Translations under genes and position numbers: made by a program
In this document: in pieces, positions 16,056-23,431 of the stretch
Numbering within the stretch: position 1 is the stretch's first letter
How the letters are laid out: each line of letters starts with the position of its first letter
Notes under the pieces: model-generated
Seen by the model: the letters and a program-made list of their open reading frames with translations, nothing else
Told to the model about the DNA's origin: nothing
Databases searched by the model: none
Assembly (NCBI GenBank): GCA_903834765.1
Contig: CAILKE010000037.1
Location: forward strand, 1 to 41,011
DNA length: 41,011 bases
Source of the DNA: an uncultured Bacteroidota bacterium
GTDB lineage: Bacteria > Bacteroidota > Bacteroidia > B-17B0 > Aurantibacillaceae
Reading direction: 5' to 3'

Positions 16056-17012
16056 ATGAAAAAAAACATATTTGATGAATTATTAGATCTTCTAAAAACT
16101 GAGAATATTCCTTTTGAAAATGGAATTCTGAGTATTGAAAAATGGGAGAAAAATTTAGTAAAAAATCATTTGCAGGCTAAATACTTAAATCTATTACATA
16201 CTTTAAAATTTCTAGGGATAAATTCTATCAAAGATTTTATCGTTGGTGATTTTGACACCAACGATAGAACTAATGAGTGGCGGACGTTATTTTCTTTAAA
16301 ACTAGACCAAATCTCTGTTAAACATAATTTTCTTAGACAGCGTAAATCTATATTATTTTCTTATTTACCAATGCAACAAATAGCAGAAGAGTTCATAACC
16401 GCTATTCAATCAAATAAAGAAGTTGATTTTTGGTCAGGCTATAATTTTTGGGGGCCAAATTCATGGCATGAAAAACACTTAGCTTTAATTAAGAATTACC
16501 TTATAACCAAAGACGATTCCGAAATAAATAAAATACTATTACAAATATTATTACAAATAAATATTATTGTTTCAATACCGAAAAATTATTTATGGAGTAA
16601 AAATTTTTCTGAATCAAATTTATGGTATATAAAAAACGTGAGAATAATTAAGGAATATCTTATAAATAAAGATGATTCTAAAATAAGCAAACTTCTAACA
16701 CAAGTTGATTTCTCATCTAACGATAAAAAAACTAATTCAAGTCTATTTGTGTCTTTTGGATTTTTAGGTAAATACATGCCAATTACCTTAATTGAATTAG
16801 ATAACCAATCTTTTAAAATTTTTCAAGAATTGCTCGATTACTTATTTATTAAATTTTTAAATAGCATTTTTAGACAGAGAACTTATAATAATGAATGGAT
16901 CCTTTATAATTATACAACTGACAATTTTATTTGTAAAGATTTTATATTTAATGAACAACTACCTCTTTTAGGTATAAATAATGGAGATAAATTGATAGTT
17001 TTAAGACAATAA
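16056..17012 (+). CDS. Hypothetical protein with an internal duplication
   Basis: 318 residues from ATG 16056; a TTG at 16002 would add 18 residues but leaves almost no leader after the promoter at 15951-15981, so 16056 is preferred. Very AT-rich. A roughly 23-residue helical unit occurs twice: HLALIKNYLITKDDSEINKI (from 141) and NVRIIKEYLINKDDSKISKL (from 194), each preceded by a W-containing segment (FWGPNSWHEKH; SESNLWYIK), suggesting a duplicated repeat of about 53 residues. No signal peptide, membrane helix or catalytic motif is visible. Family not recognised. A perfect 11-bp inverted repeat lies within the gene. Confidence 0.7.
   Translation: MKKNIFDELLDLLKTENIPFENGILSIEKWEKNLVKNHLQAKYLNLLHTLKFLGINSIKDFIVGDFDTNDRTNEWRTLFSLKLDQISVKHNFLRQRKSILFSYLPMQQIAEEFITAIQSNKEVDFWSGYNFWGPNSWHEKHLALIKNYLITKDDSEINKILLQILLQINIIVSIPKNYLWSKNFSESNLWYIKNVRIIKEYLINKDDSKISKLLTQVDFSSNDKKTNSSLFVSFGFLGKYMPITLIELDNQSFKIFQELLDYLFIKFLNSIFRQRTYNNEWILYNYTTDNFICKDFIFNEQLPLLGINNGDKLIVLRQ
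16238..16266. repeat. Perfect 11-bp inverted repeat inside the 16056 gene
   Basis: TATCGTTGGTG (16238-16248) and CACCAACGATA (16256-16266) are exact reverse complements around a 7-base loop. It encodes IVGDFDTND in frame. As an RNA it would be a stable hairpin in an otherwise AT-rich gene. Confidence 0.85.
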
Positions 17013-17062
17013 GATCTGTGTATGACATCAGGCAATTGCGCCACGCCGGAAGATTATTTTTC

Positions 17063-17083
17063 TTAGGCTCTGCGCTAGCCTAA
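17063..17083. repeat. Hairpin followed by GTTAGGT core-like site
   Basis: TTAGGCT (17063-17069) and AGCCTAA (17077-17083) are perfect reverse complements with a 7-base loop. A run of A follows on the plus strand and GTTAGGT lies at 17089-17095. GTTAGGT fits the GTTRRRY core of integron-type recombination sites. The A/T runs on both sides also allow a weak bidirectional terminator. Confidence 0.5.
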
Positions 17084-17117
17084 AAAACGTTAGGTGCAAA
17101 CAATTAGTAAATTTATC

Positions 17118-17149
17118 TTTGCAAAAGTCCATTAAACATTGTATCATTG
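17118..17149 (+). promoter_or_regulatory. Promoter module of the Ntn-hydrolase-like gene
   Basis: TTTG (17118-17121), 20 bases, then TATCATTG (17142-17149) fits the Bacteroidota consensus with one mismatch. An overlapping TATCTTTG at 17114-17121 is itself a perfect TAnnTTTG. The sequence is similar to the module at 15941-15981. The leader to ATG 17260 would be about 100 nt and includes a GC-rich imperfect hairpin. Confidence 0.55.
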
Positions 17150-17222
17150 TTAGGAGCGTTTCGGCAGTCGCGCCATATCGCGGTTCAAAAACGTAGAAAT
17201 GCAACCCGCGAAAACGTTAGCA
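17147..17222. other. GC-rich imperfect hairpin bounded by GTTAG motifs
   Basis: GTTAGGA (17149-17155) and GTTAGCA (17216-17222) bound a stretch far richer in GC than its surroundings. CGTTTCG near 17157-17163 pairs with CGAAAACG near 17209-17216 leaving one bulged A. CGCGGTT pairs with AACCCGCG leaving one bulged C. Extrahelical bases of this kind are typical of folded attC sites, but the two outer cores are in direct, not inverted, orientation. Confidence 0.4.
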
Positions 17223-17259
17223 TTCATTGTTCTTACTACAAAAACTATTAATTTATTTA

Positions 17260-17919
17260 ATGACTCTTATTACACATATTTGGACATCCAAACTTAATAT
17301 CATAGCAGCAGAAGGGCGAGTCGTTAAACAAGGAACAAAAGAATTGATTAATGAAAACCGAAAGAAAATATTTGCAAAAGATAATTTCTTCATTGCCTTT
17401 CATGGTGTATGCGACTTTAATGGAAATAGCATTCCCAGAATTATTCATTCATTCATTCAAAATTGTGAGAGCTCCAATCCTGAAGTCGTTGCTATTGAAT
17501 TGAAACAACACCTTACTTCATTAAACCTAAATTTACAAACATCCTTTATAGTTGGTGGTCAATATGAAGGCAAGGTTTATAGCCTCTATTTCACAATTAA
17601 CGCGATGCAACTATATAGAGATGATCTTGCAATGGAACATGGGTATCGCTATAATTCTGAGAACAAAGAGCATGCAGAAGAAATAGGCGAAATTATGAAA
17701 AGTAGTTTTAGGAATACCTTTCATAGGGAGTTTACGATGGATGCGTCTTTTGATAGCTTTTCGAATGAGCAACTCACTCATTTTTTAACTGAATTTTATA
17801 ATCAAGTTTCTACTTCTGCAAATAAAAGTTTTGGTATCGGACCAAATGCAGACATCGGAATTGTGAGGGACAATAAATTTCATTGGCTAATTAACACTAA
17901 TAACCAACTCGACATCTAA
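17260..17919 (+). CDS. Ntn-hydrolase-like protein resembling proteasome/HslV beta subunits
   Basis: 219 residues from ATG 17260; an upstream TTG at 17227 would hide the N-terminus. With Met removed the chain starts TLITHIWTSKLNIIAAEGR, the pattern of proteasome/HslV subunits, where Thr1 is the nucleophile followed by a beta-hairpin ending in A-D17-xR. Here Glu takes position 17 and Arg-Lys-Lys occupies 33-35 where Lys33 is expected. KKIFAKDNFFIAFHGVCDF mirrors the next strand pair, TSFIVGGQYEGKVYSLYFTI (from about 104) the central strands, and GIGPNADIGIVRDNKFHWL the C-terminal ones. I infer an Ntn fold; activity is uncertain because of the E17 substitution. Own promoter module upstream, and the last gene of the island. 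Confidence 0.6.
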   Translation: MTLITHIWTSKLNIIAAEGRVVKQGTKELINENRKKIFAKDNFFIAFHGVCDFNGNSIPRIIHSFIQNCESSNPEVVAIELKQHLTSLNLNLQTSFIVGGQYEGKVYSLYFTINAMQLYRDDLAMEHGYRYNSENKEHAEEIGEIMKSSFRNTFHREFTMDASFDSFSNEQLTHFLTEFYNQVSTSANKSFGIGPNADIGIVRDNKFHWLINTNNQLDI

Positions 17920-17984
17920 CAAAACATGCTAACGCGTATTAATAAACAATCTGTTTAACGCTCGCTTTGAAAGAATATAAAAAA

Positions 17985-19898
17985 TTAAATTCTACCGTCT
18001 TTAATAATATCTACTAAGGAAGGATCCAATAAAGTGCTTGTATCTCCTAAATTTGTCACATCGCCTTCAGCTATCTTTCGTAATATACGTCGCATAATTT
18101 TTCCACTACGTGTTTTTGGTAAGCCAGGCACAAACTGAATCTTATCTGGTTTGGCTATGGCTCCAATAATGCGCGTTACAGTTTGTATAATATCTTGTTT
18201 CGATAAATTAGGATCGCCATGTGTTTCATCAAAAATAACATAAGCATAAATACCCTGTCCTTTCACATCATGAGGATAACCAACAATCGCACTTTCAATA
18301 ACGCCTGCGTGCATATTAATGGCATTCTCTAATTCTGCAGTACCAATACGATGGCCACTTACATTCAATACATCATCTACCCTACCCGTTATGCGGTAAT
18401 TTCCATCTTCATCGCGCAGGCAACCATCACCTGTAAAATATTTATTTTCATATGTTGAAAAATAGGTTTGTCGGCAACGTTCGTGATCGCCATAAGTAGT
18501 GCGAATTATTCCAGGCCATGGCGACTTGATGCATAAATTCCCACTGACATTATTTCCTAACAATTCGTTACCAGCTTCATCCACCAAACAAGGCTCTACA
18601 CCAGGCAATGGCAACGTTGCAAAAGATGGTTTACTTGGCGTAACATTAGCCATATTTGATATCATCATGCCGCCAGTTTCTGTTTGCCACCAAGTATCTA
18701 CAATTGGACAATTTCCTTTTCCGATATTTTTATCATACCAATGCCATGCTTCTTCATTAATTGGTTCTCCAACGGAGCCTAGTACTTTTAATGAACTTAA
18801 ATCTTTTCCTTTTAAATATTCCAATCCAAAGCCCATTAAACTTCTGATAGCAGTTGGTGCTGTATACAAAATGTTTACCTTAAATTTATCCACAACATCC
18901 CAAAAGCGACCAGCATCAGGCCAAGTAGGAACACCTTCAAATAATAGGGTTGTGCCACCTGCACTTAATGGTCCGTAAACAATATAACTATGACCTGTAA
19001 TCCAACCTATATCGGCTGTACAAAAATGTACTTGCCCTTGTTGGTATTGAAATACATTAACAAACGTATAATTAGCCCACACCATATAACCAGCGGTTGT
19101 ATGCACTACGCCTTTTGGTTTACCTGTTGAACCAGATGTATATAAAATAAATAATACATCTTCTGCATCCATAGTTTCAGCAGGGCAATCAGGATTACCA
19201 AGTGTTTCCACTTTTTTAATTTCATCTTCCCACCAAACATCTCGTCCTTTGATCATACTCACTGGTGTGCGGGTGCGGGTGCAAACGATGACGCGTTTGA
19301 TAGTTTTATTGCCTACTAAGGCATCATCAATAACACTTTTTAATGGAATATCTTTAGCGGCACGATATGCGCCATCGCAAGTAACAATAAATTCTGCTTG
19401 AGCATCTTCTAGTCTGTCGGCAATGGCTTGCGCTGAGAAACCTCCAAAGATAACAGAATGTATAGCACCTATACGAGCGCATGCCAAGGTTGCAATCGCC
19501 AATTCGGGAATCATGCCCATATACACACACACACGATCACCTTTTTTAACGCCATTGTTTTTTAAAACATTAGCAAACTGCACCACTTTAAAATGTAATT
19601 CTTTATAAGTTAATACACGATGGTGTTCATCCGGATCGTTTGATTCCCATATAATGGCGGGCGTATTACCATTTTTTTCTAAATGTCTATCTAAACAATT
19701 TTCAGTAATATTTAACTTACCGCCTTGAAACCATTTAATAGAAGGTTCTTTAAAATTCCATTCTAAAACCTTATCCCATTTTTTTTTCCATGTAAATGTT
19801 TCAGCAATATTTCCCCAAAATGAATCTGGATTTTTAATGCTTGTTTCATAATCTTTTTTGTAACCTTCGAGTGTTTTTATTTGATAGGGATAGCTCAT
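17985..19898 (-). CDS. acs: Acetyl-CoA synthetase
   Basis: 637 residues, the normal length for AMP-forming acetate-CoA ligase, which converts acetate, ATP and CoA to acetyl-CoA via acetyl-AMP. Visible signatures: N-terminal ACAS domain with WFQGGKLNITENCLDRHL, P-loop YTSGSTGKPKGVVHTT (253-268), TWWQTETGG for the acetate pocket, and the C-terminal PKTRSGKIMRRILRK with the acetylatable catalytic Lys600. The wall residue pattern GWITGHSYIVYGPL is that of Acs rather than longer acyl-CoA ligases. Cytosolic. Single gene, back-to-back with the island whose last gene converges on it 66 bp away. Confidence 0.96.
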   Translation of the reverse strand: MSYPYQIKTLEGYKKDYETSIKNPDSFWGNIAETFTWKKKWDKVLEWNFKEPSIKWFQGGKLNITENCLDRHLEKNGNTPAIIWESNDPDEHHRVLTYKELHFKVVQFANVLKNNGVKKGDRVCVYMGMIPELAIATLACARIGAIHSVIFGGFSAQAIADRLEDAQAEFIVTCDGAYRAAKDIPLKSVIDDALVGNKTIKRVIVCTRTRTPVSMIKGRDVWWEDEIKKVETLGNPDCPAETMDAEDVLFILYTSGSTGKPKGVVHTTAGYMVWANYTFVNVFQYQQGQVHFCTADIGWITGHSYIVYGPLSAGGTTLLFEGVPTWPDAGRFWDVVDKFKVNILYTAPTAIRSLMGFGLEYLKGKDLSSLKVLGSVGEPINEEAWHWYDKNIGKGNCPIVDTWWQTETGGMMISNMANVTPSKPSFATLPLPGVEPCLVDEAGNELLGNNVSGNLCIKSPWPGIIRTTYGDHERCRQTYFSTYENKYFTGDGCLRDEDGNYRITGRVDDVLNVSGHRIGTAELENAINMHAGVIESAIVGYPHDVKGQGIYAYVIFDETHGDPNLSKQDIIQTVTRIIGAIAKPDKIQFVPGLPKTRSGKIMRRILRKIAEGDVTNLGDTSTLLDPSLVDIIKDGRI

Positions 19899-19918
19899 TA
19901 TTCATCTATTATAGTTAT

Positions 19919-19986
19919 AACGAATGTACTATTTAATAAATAATTTTCAATAACTTATGTCAATAAATTAATAGGATTCATTCGTT
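19919..19986. promoter_or_regulatory. Widely spaced inverted repeat upstream of acs
   Basis: AACGAATG (19919-19926) and CATTCGTT (19979-19986) are exact reverse complements 52 bp apart in the 213-bp gap upstream of acs. They could be two half-sites for a regulator, or chance. No clear TAnnTTTG element was found for acs. The gap otherwise holds only AT-rich sequence. Confidence 0.25.
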
Positions 19987-20111
19987 AAATTCAATTAAAG
20001 GAAGGAATTGTTTTCTATTACAGCTATATGAATAATAGAATGATATATTGCAAACAAAAAGTTTGAAGGAACTAGTTTAATTGAGCTACAACATCATCAT
20101 CGTGTTGATGA

Positions 20112-20816
20112 CTATTGAATATTATACCGATCTCTAGAGCCAAAATACTGTTTAGCATACTTTCCATAAGGTAACCTTACTTTTAAACCACCAGTATAGC
20201 AAACATCCATGATATTGAATGTTTTCTCTTCTTTACCAATACGCATCCGATAATCAACGAATATGCCCACGATGCCAAAGTTATGTTCAAAACCTAGTCC
20301 CACATTTAAACCTAACCAGTTATTAGTAACAGTTGAATTTACTTTGTAATATTCCTTTAAATTGTAATAATCTCTTTGTCCAGTAAAGAAGCCTGAAAAT
20401 GTATTATAGCTTAATCCAACAAAAGGGTACAGTAGTGTTTTTTTATTAGGAAATCTTGCAACAATTTCAAGATTAATTTCATAAGAATTAGCTCTTATAT
20501 TTTGCCAAGTTGGTTCAATATTTACAGGCTTAAAATGCGTAAATAAGGAAGCGAATCGCAAAAAATTATTGACCTCAAAATTAACACCGCCACAATAGCC
20601 TGGCTCATTATTATTCTCCTTTGTATTTCGGGCTAAATACACAACGCTTAAATTAGCGCCTGCTTTGAAGTTCCAACGCATATATTGAGTTTCTTTAACT
20701 TTTGGCTTTGGAGTTATCGTTTTTGTTTTAGATGCTACAACACGTTGAGCAAACGTTGTATGATTATAAAACAATATGCCTATGCAAACTAATATGATGT
20801 ATCTATATTTAATCAT
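20112..20816 (-). CDS. Outer-membrane beta-barrel-like exported protein
   Basis: 234 residues. Signal peptide MIKYRYIILVCIGILFYNHTTFA, with cleavage near AFA|Q. The mature chain alternates hydrophobic and polar residues in strand-length blocks (MRWNFKAGANLSVVYLARN; YPFVGLSYNTFSGFF; NWLGLNVGLGFEHNF; VGIFVDYRMRIGKEE) as in small porin-like barrels of Bacteroidota. No specific family or substrate can be assigned. It lies 68 bp downstream of pheT on the same strand and may be read through from it. Confidence 0.75.
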   Translation of the reverse strand: MIKYRYIILVCIGILFYNHTTFAQRVVASKTKTITPKPKVKETQYMRWNFKAGANLSVVYLARNTKENNNEPGYCGGVNFEVNNFLRFASLFTHFKPVNIEPTWQNIRANSYEINLEIVARFPNKKTLLYPFVGLSYNTFSGFFTGQRDYYNLKEYYKVNSTVTNNWLGLNVGLGFEHNFGIVGIFVDYRMRIGKEEKTFNIMDVCYTGGLKVRLPYGKYAKQYFGSRDRYNIQ

Positions 20817-20884
20817 AATTACCTTATTATTTATTTCTAATTTAGTTATTGTTAACGTGGTCGTATTTTTTTGATAAGTGGTAA

Positions 20885-23335
20885 TTATCTTAACTTAGCA
20901 CCTACTTTTTCGGTGTAGGTCTTAATCAATTTTTGCATCACATTATCAATTTGCTTATCATTTAATGTTGCCTCTTCATCTTGAAGCATAAAACTTAACG
21001 CATACGATTTTTTACCTGCTTCTAATTTATCGCCTTCATATATATCAAATAAATTAACAGTCTTCAATAATTTACGCTCGGCATTAAATGCTAATTCTTC
21101 CAACTGTTTATAAGTGATTTCCTTATCGATTAATAATGCTAAATCACGTCTAACACTGGGAAATTTAGGTATCTCTGTAAATTCTAATTTTGTTTTTCCT
21201 ACTAAGGCTAATACATTATCCCAATTAAAATCGGCATAAAATACATCTGCATTAATATCCATTTTTTTACAAATAGCTTTATCTACTAAACCAAAACTTA
21301 CTAAGTGTTTATTTTTTTGCGCGAATGATAATCCATACGCAAAGTTCGAATCCGTTAATTCAGTAATTTTAAATGAAATAGCCAACTTATGCAAAATGGC
21401 TTCAATAGATGCTTTCAAGTATGAAAAATCTACCTTGTTATTTTCGCCATAAGGATTTTCATTATATTTTCTGCCTGTAACAAACAATGTTAAATGTTTA
21501 GCTTCTGCATATTTAAAGCCGTTAGTTATCGTTTCAGCATCAATAGTTTGATAGGTTTTACCAAATTCAAATAATTTTAAATCAGCTTGCTTACGATTGA
21601 TATTATAGGCTAATGATTCTAAGCCACCAAATAACATCGATTGACGCATCACATTTAAATCAGCACTTAATGGATTTAATACTTTGACAAGAGAAGTCGT
21701 ATCTGTATAATAAGATTCTTTCGTTAAAGAAAGTCCCATCATTTCATTGTATCCAAAGCCTATTAATAAGTTAGCCGTTGTATTATCAGTTGAAGTCGCT
21801 TTTTCTCTATCAGCAAAAGCTGCCGAGAATTTAATTTGCGTACTTTCTTCCACATTATTGTATCCATAAATACGCATCACCTCTTCAATTACATCTGCTT
21901 CGCGTGTTACATCGGTTTTATATTGAGGAACAGCTAATAATAAACCATCATTTCCTTCTTGCTCAATAGAAATACCTAAGGATAAAATAATATGTTTAAT
22001 AACTGATCTATCGATTTCCTTACCAATTAAAGCTTGGCAGTTGGTATACGAAAATGCTACCTTAAATGGTTCTAATTTTTGAGGATAAATATCTACGATA
22101 TCCATACTTAATACACCACCGGCACATTCAAAAATAAGAGCTGCAGCTCGTTTAAGCGCGTTAATGGTCATTTCTGGATCAGTACCTCTTTCGAAACGGA
22201 AGCTACTGTCTGTTTTCAATCCATGTAACTTACTTGTTTTACGAATAAAAGCTGGATTAAAATAAGCTGCTTCTAAAAAAACAGAAGTAGTTGTTGCAGT
22301 TACACCGCTGTCTAAGCCACCAAACACACCTGCCATACACATTGGTTCGTTGGCATTGCATATCATCAAATCATTTGCATTTAACTTACGTTCAACACCA
22401 TCTAATGTTTTGAAAATTCGATTCTCTATCCCGATAGCTATCGGGGCAGTTTTAACAATGATTTTATTACCTGAAATTTTATCCAAATCAAAAGCGTGTA
22501 ATGGTTGACCTAAATCATGCAATACAAAATTAGTGATGTCCACAATATTATTAATAGGACGTAAGCCAATTGCTAACAAGGCATTTTTCAACCAACTTGG
22601 TGATTCTTTAACAGTAATGCCTGAAATTACTAATCCCGAGTAGCGTTTACAAGCATCATTATTTTCAATTGAAATTTCTACTGTATTTATTCCACTCGCT
22701 TCTGGTAATTCAAATACATTGTGCATATTAGCGCTAAACGTATCAGTGTTATTTTTACAATTCAAAATAGCGGCTAAATCGCGCGCAACACCGAAATGCG
22801 AAGCAGCATCTGCTCTATTAGGCGTTAAGCCTATTTCAAAAACCGAATCCGTTTCTAATTTTAAGAAGTCAGCAGCTGGTGTTCCTGGTATAGCATTATC
22901 AGGTAATATCATAATACCATCATGGCTAGTTCCCAAGCCAATCTCATCTTCTGCGCAAATCATACCTTCGCTAGCAGCGCCACGTATTTTTGATTTTTTA
23001 ATTTCAAAGGGCTCGCCATTTGTTGGATATAATTTTGCACCAATGGTTGCTACCAATACTTTTTGTCCTGCTGCCACATTTGGCGCACCGCAAACGATAT
23101 TGAGCAACTCTGGGCCACCAACATTTACTTTAGTAATACTTAATTTATCAGCATCCGGGTGTTTTTCTTTTTCAACTACTTCACCAACTACAATACCTTT
23201 TAAGCCACCTTTCACGGTTTCAAAAGTTTCAATACCTTCCACTTCTAAGCCAGAAGATGTTAAATATTCATCAATTTGTTGAGGAGTTAAATCTATGTCA
23301 ATTAAGGTTTTTAGCCAGTTGTAAGAAATTTTCAT
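20885..23335 (-). CDS. pheT: Phenylalanine--tRNA ligase beta subunit
   Basis: 816 residues, full-length bacterial beta subunit. In order: N-terminal EMAP-like tRNA-binding domain (about 40-150, KHPDADKLSITKVNVGGPE), B3/B4 editing domain (PINNIVDITNFVLHDLGQPLHAFD), B5 domain, catalytic-like core (EEVMRIYGYNN) and a C-terminal anticodon-binding ferredoxin-fold domain (FPSVRRDLALLIDKEI, ending EKVGAKLR). It pairs with the alpha subunit, which is not in this window. Odd feature: residues 297-302 (PIAIGI) are encoded by a perfect 16-bp palindrome and look like a short insertion before the conserved FKTLDGVER segment. Separated from ahcY by a terminator. Confidence 0.96.
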   Translation of the reverse strand: MKISYNWLKTLIDIDLTPQQIDEYLTSSGLEVEGIETFETVKGGLKGIVVGEVVEKEKHPDADKLSITKVNVGGPELLNIVCGAPNVAAGQKVLVATIGAKLYPTNGEPFEIKKSKIRGAASEGMICAEDEIGLGTSHDGIMILPDNAIPGTPAADFLKLETDSVFEIGLTPNRADAASHFGVARDLAAILNCKNNTDTFSANMHNVFELPEASGINTVEISIENNDACKRYSGLVISGITVKESPSWLKNALLAIGLRPINNIVDITNFVLHDLGQPLHAFDLDKISGNKIIVKTAPIAIGIENRIFKTLDGVERKLNANDLMICNANEPMCMAGVFGGLDSGVTATTTSVFLEAAYFNPAFIRKTSKLHGLKTDSSFRFERGTDPEMTINALKRAAALIFECAGGVLSMDIVDIYPQKLEPFKVAFSYTNCQALIGKEIDRSVIKHIILSLGISIEQEGNDGLLLAVPQYKTDVTREADVIEEVMRIYGYNNVEESTQIKFSAAFADREKATSTDNTTANLLIGFGYNEMMGLSLTKESYYTDTTSLVKVLNPLSADLNVMRQSMLFGGLESLAYNINRKQADLKLFEFGKTYQTIDAETITNGFKYAEAKHLTLFVTGRKYNENPYGENNKVDFSYLKASIEAILHKLAISFKITELTDSNFAYGLSFAQKNKHLVSFGLVDKAICKKMDINADVFYADFNWDNVLALVGKTKLEFTEIPKFPSVRRDLALLIDKEITYKQLEELAFNAERKLLKTVNLFDIYEGDKLEAGKKSYALSFMLQDEEATLNDKQIDNVMQKLIKTYTEKVGAKLR
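22430..22445. repeat. 16-bp perfect palindrome CCCGATAGCTATCGGG inside pheT
   Basis: CCCGATAGCTATCGGG is self-complementary over all 16 bases and far richer in GC than the surrounding gene. It is in frame with pheT and encodes the middle of TAPIAIGIEN. I recall closely related palindromes as abundant dispersed repeats in Bacteroidota genomes; only one copy was noticed in this window. Confidence 0.9.
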
Positions 23336-23376
23336 GTTTATTATTTAAGCCACTAAAAGTAAGAAAATAAACGCAT

Positions 23377-23410
23377 AAAAAAACCCATTTACCAAATGAT
23401 AAATGAGTTT
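23377..23410 (-). terminator. Rho-independent terminator of ahcY
   Basis: On the minus strand, AACTCATTTA, an 8-base loop, TAAATGGGTT and then a run of T (plus-strand A run 23377-23383) form a stem with one mismatch followed by a U-tract. It sits between ahcY and pheT and should end ahcY transcripts. Confidence 0.75.
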
Positions 23411-23431
23411 TAATATTACGATTATATACTA

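Noticed and set aside
22719-23282. 187-codon plus-strand frame
   Set aside because: Complement of the tRNA-binding and following region of pheT; no independent support.
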